Assembly (NCBI RefSeq): GCF_001483745.1
Contig: NZ_LQBL01000033.1
Location: 51,759-115,758 of the forward strand
Length of the DNA stretch: 64,000 nt
Reading direction: 5' to 3'
From: Serinicoccus chungangensis
GTDB taxonomy: Bacteria > Actinomycetota > Actinomycetes > Actinomycetales > Dermatophilaceae
Part shown: positions 60,861-64,000 of the stretch, piece after piece
How the letters are laid out: each line of letters starts with the position of its first letter
How positions within the stretch are numbered: the first letter of the stretch is position 1
Position numbers and translations under genes: made by a program
Notes under the pieces: model-generated
What the model was told of the DNA's origin: nothing
Seen by the model: only the letters and a program-made list of their open reading frames with translations
Database searches by the model: none

Positions 60861-61994
60861 TCAGGCGGAGGCGCCGACCGCGGCGCCCCGGGCCGGGGCC
60901 ACGAGGTGGTGCCGGGCGTCCGGGCCCTGCGCCACCAGCGAGGCGTGGGTGGGCGGGTCGCTCGGCACGTGGGCCGGCCGACGCGCCTCGAACTCGCGGC
61001 GCAGCACCGGCACGACCTCGCGGCCCAGGATCTCGATCTGCTCCAGGACGACGTCCTGGGGCAGCCCGGCGTGGTCGATGAGGAAGAGCTGGCGCTGGTA
61101 GTCACCCACCGCGTCGGCGAAGCCGAGCGTGCGCTCGATGACCATCTCGGGGGTCCCGACCGTCAGCGGCGTCATCCGGCTGAACTCCTCCAGGCTCGGG
61201 CCGTGGCCGTAGACCGGGGCCACGTCGAAGTAGGGCCGGAAGGTCCGCTTGGCCTCGGCCTCGCTGCCGGCGATGAAGGCCTGGCCGCCGAGGCCGACGA
61301 CGGCCTGGTCGGCCGACCCGTGGCCGTAGTGCTCGAAGCGGCGACGGTAGAGGCCGACCATCTGGGCGGTGTGCTCGATGTTCCAGAAGATGTTGTTGTG
61401 GAAGAAGCCGTCGCCGTAGTAGGCGGCCTGCTCGGCGATCTCGGTCGACCGGATCGAGCCGTGCCAGACGAACGGCGGCGTGCCCTCCAGCGGGCGCGGC
61501 GTGGCGGTGAACCCCTGCAGCGGGGTGCGGAACTTCCCCTGCCAGTCCACGACCTCCTCGCGCCAGAGGCGGCGCAGCAGGTGGTAGTTCTCGATCGCCA
61601 GCGGCACGCCCTGGCGGATGTCCTTGCCGAACCACGGGTAGACCGGGCCGGTGTTGCCGCGGCCCATCATGAGGTCGACGCGCCCCCCGGAGAGGTGCTG
61701 CAGGAAGGCGTAGTCCTCCGCGATCCGCACCGGGTCGGTCGTGGTGATGAGGGTCGTCGCCGTGGACAGCTGCAGCCGCTCCGTCTGGGCGGCGATGTAG
61801 GCGAGATGGGTCGTCGGCGCCGAGGAGATGAACGGCGGGTTGTGGTGCTGCCCGCTGGCGAAGACGTCCAGCCCGACCTCCTCCGACTTGAGGGCGTACG
61901 ACGTCATCGCGGCGATGCGCTCGCCGTCCGTCGGCACGCGACCGGTCGTGGGGTCCGGCGTGATGTCGCCGACGCTGAAGATCCCGAACTGCAC
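60861..61994 (-). CDS. FMN-dependent luciferase-like monooxygenase (CE1758 type)
   Basis: This 377-residue TIM-barrel protein of the LLM class has FGIFSVGDITPDP at the start, VFASGQHHNPPF, TTLITTTDPVRIAEDYAFLQHL, DLMMGRGNTGPVYPWFG and GTPPFVWHGSIRS. The start is taken as the GTG at 61994 (9 nt after AGGAGG, and matching usual MQFG starts). The GTG at 62003 directly touches AGGAGG and is unlikely. The substrate is unknown. It is followed by its FMN reductase. Confidence 0.88.
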   Translation of the reverse strand: MQFGIFSVGDITPDPTTGRVPTDGERIAAMTSYALKSEEVGLDVFASGQHHNPPFISSAPTTHLAYIAAQTERLQLSTATTLITTTDPVRIAEDYAFLQHLSGGRVDLMMGRGNTGPVYPWFGKDIRQGVPLAIENYHLLRRLWREEVVDWQGKFRTPLQGFTATPRPLEGTPPFVWHGSIRSTEIAEQAAYYGDGFFHNNIFWNIEHTAQMVGLYRRRFEHYGHGSADQAVVGLGGQAFIAGSEAEAKRTFRPYFDVAPVYGHGPSLEEFSRMTPLTVGTPEMVIERTLGFADAVGDYQRQLFLIDHAGLPQDVVLEQIEILGREVVPVLRREFEARRPAHVPSDPPTHASLVAQGPDARHHLVAPARGAAVGASA

Positions 61995-62015
61995 CTGACT
62001 CACCCTCCTGGGGTC

Positions 62016-62033
62016 GTTGATGTATCAACTATA
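62016..62033 (-). promoter_or_regulatory. Promoter and operator of the monooxygenase/FMN reductase operon
   Basis: On the minus strand an extended -10, TGGTATAGT (TATAGT at 62033-62028), has no clear -35. The inverted repeat GTTGAT-GT-ATCAAC (62016-62029) overlaps the end of the -10 and the expected transcription start, which fits a repressor site. No regulator gene is adjacent. Confidence 0.55.
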
Positions 62034-62148
62034 CCAACGCGCCCCGGGCCGAGATATTCCCCGCCCCCCGACGGGGGTGGTCACCCGGACCCCCACGGCA
62101 TACCCTGGCCGGGACGCGACGACGACGTGGCGTCAGGAGGAGGGGTTC

Positions 62149-63480
62149 ATGGCGACGGTCCAGTCCGAGACCGACCGGCGGGAGGCTCCCCTGGTGGCCC
62201 GCCACCTCCGGGTGCCGTTCGTGCTGCTCATCCTGTGCTTCGCCGCCTGGGGCATGGCGGCGAACCTCACCGACATCCTCGTCGGCGTCTTCCGCGGCAT
62301 CTTCGACATGTCGAACTTCCAGTCCTCGCTGGTGCAGTTCGCCTACTACGGGGCCTACTTCCTGCTCGCCATCCCGGCGGCCGTCATCAACTCCCGCTTC
62401 GGGTTCAAGACCGGCGTCCTCGTCGGGCTCGGCCTGGCAGCGGTCGGAGGCTTCCTCTTCATCCCCGCCAGCCAGATGCTCGCCTACGGCATGTTCCTGC
62501 TGGCGCTCTTCGTGCTGGCGGCCGGCCTGTCGATCCTGGAGACCTCGGCCAACCCCTTCGTCATCGCGATGGGCGACGAGGCGAGCGCGACCCAGCGGCT
62601 CAACCTGGCCCAGTCCTTCAACCCGGTCGGGGCCAACCTGGGCGTGCTCATGGGCGCGGTGCTCATCCTGCCCAACCTCACGCCCGAGGAGAGCAAGACC
62701 ATCATGAGCGAGGGCGAGCTCCTCGCCGCCCAGGAGGCCGACCTCTTCCAGGTCCTGCGCCCCTACGTCTTCATCGCGAGCGTCCTCGTCCTCATCTGGC
62801 TGCTCATCGCGTTCCGCAAGATGCACCTGCCGACCGAGCCGGAGGCGGTGGATCTCACCGAGGGCGGTGGCGGCACCTTCGCCCGGCTGTGGGCCAACCG
62901 GTACTACCGCTTCGGGGTGGTGGCGCAGTTCTTCAACGTCGCGGCGCAGACCTGCACGTGGACCTTCACCATCCTCTACGCCCAGGACGTCGTCGGGCTG
63001 AGCCAGGAGGCGGCCGGGTGGTGGCTGCAGGCGAGCCTCGTCATCTTCCTCGTCTCGCGCTTCGTCATGACGTGGCTGCTCGGGATCTTCCGCCCGGCCA
63101 AGCTGCTGCTCGTCATGGCGCTCTTCGGCGCAGCCTGCTGCCTGACCTCGATGTTCGTCCTCAACATCGTCGGGCTGGTCGCCGTCGTCATGATCTCGGC
63201 GGGGCTCTCCCTCATGTTCCCCACCATCTACGGCATGGCCCTGCAGGGTCTGGGTCCGGACGCGAAGTTCGGCTCGGCGGGACTGGTCATGGCCATCCTC
63301 GGCGGGGCGCTCATCCCGATGGTGCACGCGGCCGTCATGGACGTCTCGAGCTCCGCGCTCGGGTATGCCGTCCCCGGTGTCTGCCTGCTCGTCGTGGCCG
63401 CCTACGCGATGTTCGACCTGCGGACGGACCGACCCGGTCCGGGGGCCCCGGCCGCCCACGAGGCGGAGGCGCGGTCATGA
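62149..63480 (+). CDS. FucP-like MFS sugar transporter
   Basis: This 443-residue protein has about 12 membrane segments with FucP/GluP-type features: FAAWGMAANLTDILVGVF in helix 1, FAYYGAYFLLAIPAAVINSRFGFKTG with the motif-A region, and ETSANPFVIAMG. FucP-type members are proton symporters of fucose or related sugars; the substrate is inferred. AGGAGGAGG lies before the ATG. Its stop overlaps the start of a ribose-type binding protein (ATGA), which is unusual for a secondary transporter. Confidence 0.88.
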   Translation: MATVQSETDRREAPLVARHLRVPFVLLILCFAAWGMAANLTDILVGVFRGIFDMSNFQSSLVQFAYYGAYFLLAIPAAVINSRFGFKTGVLVGLGLAAVGGFLFIPASQMLAYGMFLLALFVLAAGLSILETSANPFVIAMGDEASATQRLNLAQSFNPVGANLGVLMGAVLILPNLTPEESKTIMSEGELLAAQEADLFQVLRPYVFIASVLVLIWLLIAFRKMHLPTEPEAVDLTEGGGGTFARLWANRYYRFGVVAQFFNVAAQTCTWTFTILYAQDVVGLSQEAAGWWLQASLVIFLVSRFVMTWLLGIFRPAKLLLVMALFGAACCLTSMFVLNIVGLVAVVMISAGLSLMFPTIYGMALQGLGPDAKFGSAGLVMAILGGALIPMVHAAVMDVSSSALGYAVPGVCLLVVAAYAMFDLRTDRPGPGAPAAHEAEARS

Positions 63481-64000
63481 GGGCGCGGCGGGGCGCACAC
63501 CCCTGGGTCACCGGCGTCGCCGGCACCCTGCTGGTCGCCGTCGTCGCCGGGTGCTCCCCCGGTGGGCAGGAGGAGGCCGTGACGGTCGGCCTCATCACCA
63601 AGCAGGAGGAGAACCCCTACTGGGTCGAGATGCGCGAGGTCGCGCAGGAGACCGCCGACGACCTCGACGTCGAGCTGCTCACCGCGACCGGCACCAGCGA
63701 CACGGACGTCGCCTCGCAGGAGGCGGCCCTGGACGACATGGTCGAGCAGGGCGTCGACGGGATCCTCCTCGCCCCCACCGATGCCGCAGCGCTGGAGGGA
63801 GCCATCGCCCGGGCGCAGGAGGCGGGGGTGCGGGTCATCGCGGTCGACACGCCGACCGATCCCCCGGAGCTGGTGCAGGCGACCTTCGCCACCGACAACG
63901 AGCGCGCCGGCGAGCTGATCGGGCGTTATGCCGCGGCGAAGGTCGAGGAGCTGGGGCTCGAGCCGCAGGTGGCGACGCTCGATCTCACACCCGGGGTCAG
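63477..64000 (+). CDS. Ribose-type sugar-binding lipoprotein (truncated by window edge)
   Basis: The frame opens at ATG 63477 within the FucP-like stop and runs off the window after about 174 codons. It has a lipoprotein signal (LLVAVVAGCSP, Cys near residue 28), then VTVGLITKQEENPYWVEM, GVDGILLAPTDAAALEGAI and VIAVDTPTDPPELVQATFAT, the Peripla_BP_4/RbsB pattern. Such proteins normally feed ABC importers; genes beyond the edge may encode one. Confidence 0.88.
   Translation, partial: MRARRGAHPWVTGVAGTLLVAVVAGCSPGGQEEAVTVGLITKQEENPYWVEMREVAQETADDLDVELLTATGTSDTDVASQEAALDDMVEQGVDGILLAPTDAAALEGAIARAQEAGVRVIAVDTPTDPPELVQATFATDNERAGELIGRYAAAKVEELGLEPQVATLDLTPGV

Overview
The window is a high-GC (roughly 70 percent) actinobacterial chromosome segment. 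Gene content, many GTG starts, leaderless-type promoters and an abundant GGTATGCC/GGCATACC word suggest the Intrasporangiaceae/Ornithinimicrobiaceae (Ornithinimicrobium- or Serinicoccus-like). That placement is inference. No rRNA, tRNA, CRISPR array, insertion sequence or prophage was seen. Genes are closely packed, often overlapping by ATGA, GTGA or TGATG.

Layout. 1-8.2 kb: molybdenum cofactor genes (moaA end, moaD, mobA, a MoeZ-like rhodanese fusion), a GNAT enzyme, a glycosyltransferase, and a solute-binding lipoprotein coupled to an NCS1-type permease. 8.3-12.9 kb: LuxR-type regulator, GH13 enzyme, a VOC gene broken by an amber codon, an MFS exporter. 12.9-18.5 kb: NAD-dependent formate dehydrogenase operon fdsG-B-A-D, a likely consumer of the cofactor made next door. 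18.7-25.7 kb: HNH/DUF222 protein, DinB-like protein, small membrane protein, MOSC protein, Nramp-like transporter, flavin-binding PPOX-like protein, TauE permease with a divergent Rrf2 regulator. 25.8-32.8 kb: acetyl-CoA synthetase, SurA-like lipoprotein, and an operon of LytS-type kinase, LytTR regulator, small membrane protein and sodium/solute symporter. 32.9-40.9 kb: phosphotransferase, DHA2 exporter with MarR repressor, SigG/SigJ-like ECF sigma factor, ScyD/ScyE-like secreted protein, DUF5701 protein, aldo/keto reductase, unknown protein. 41-46.4 kb: LacI-controlled fructoside operon (binding protein, two ABC permeases, GH32). 46.5-56.6 kb: MalY-like lyase, MFS, DASS transporter, lysine/saccharopine dehydrogenase-like protein, LiaF-like protein, acyl-CoA dehydrogenase, PIG-L deacetylase, acyl-CoA synthetase. 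56.7-64 kb: DUF3072 protein, LysR regulator, two tandem 30-residue micropeptide genes, phosphotransferase, anchored zinc metallopeptidase, FMN reductase and luciferase-like monooxygenase, FucP-like transporter and the start of a ribose-type binding protein.

The most unusual element is at 57.95-58.55 kb. A LysR-type regulator is divergent from two near-identical cassettes, each with a LysR-type dyad, a promoter, a strong Shine-Dalgarno, a 30-codon ORF and an intrinsic terminator. The first dyad overlaps the regulator's own -10 box, so one protein could repress itself and activate the peptides. I recognise no described system with this layout.

Two window-wide patterns also stand out. Many starts without a Shine-Dalgarno have a TANNNT hexamer 6-7 nt upstream, as expected for leaderless mRNAs. 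Four gaps between convergent genes carry short tandem duplications, some of them repeating hairpins or gene ends.
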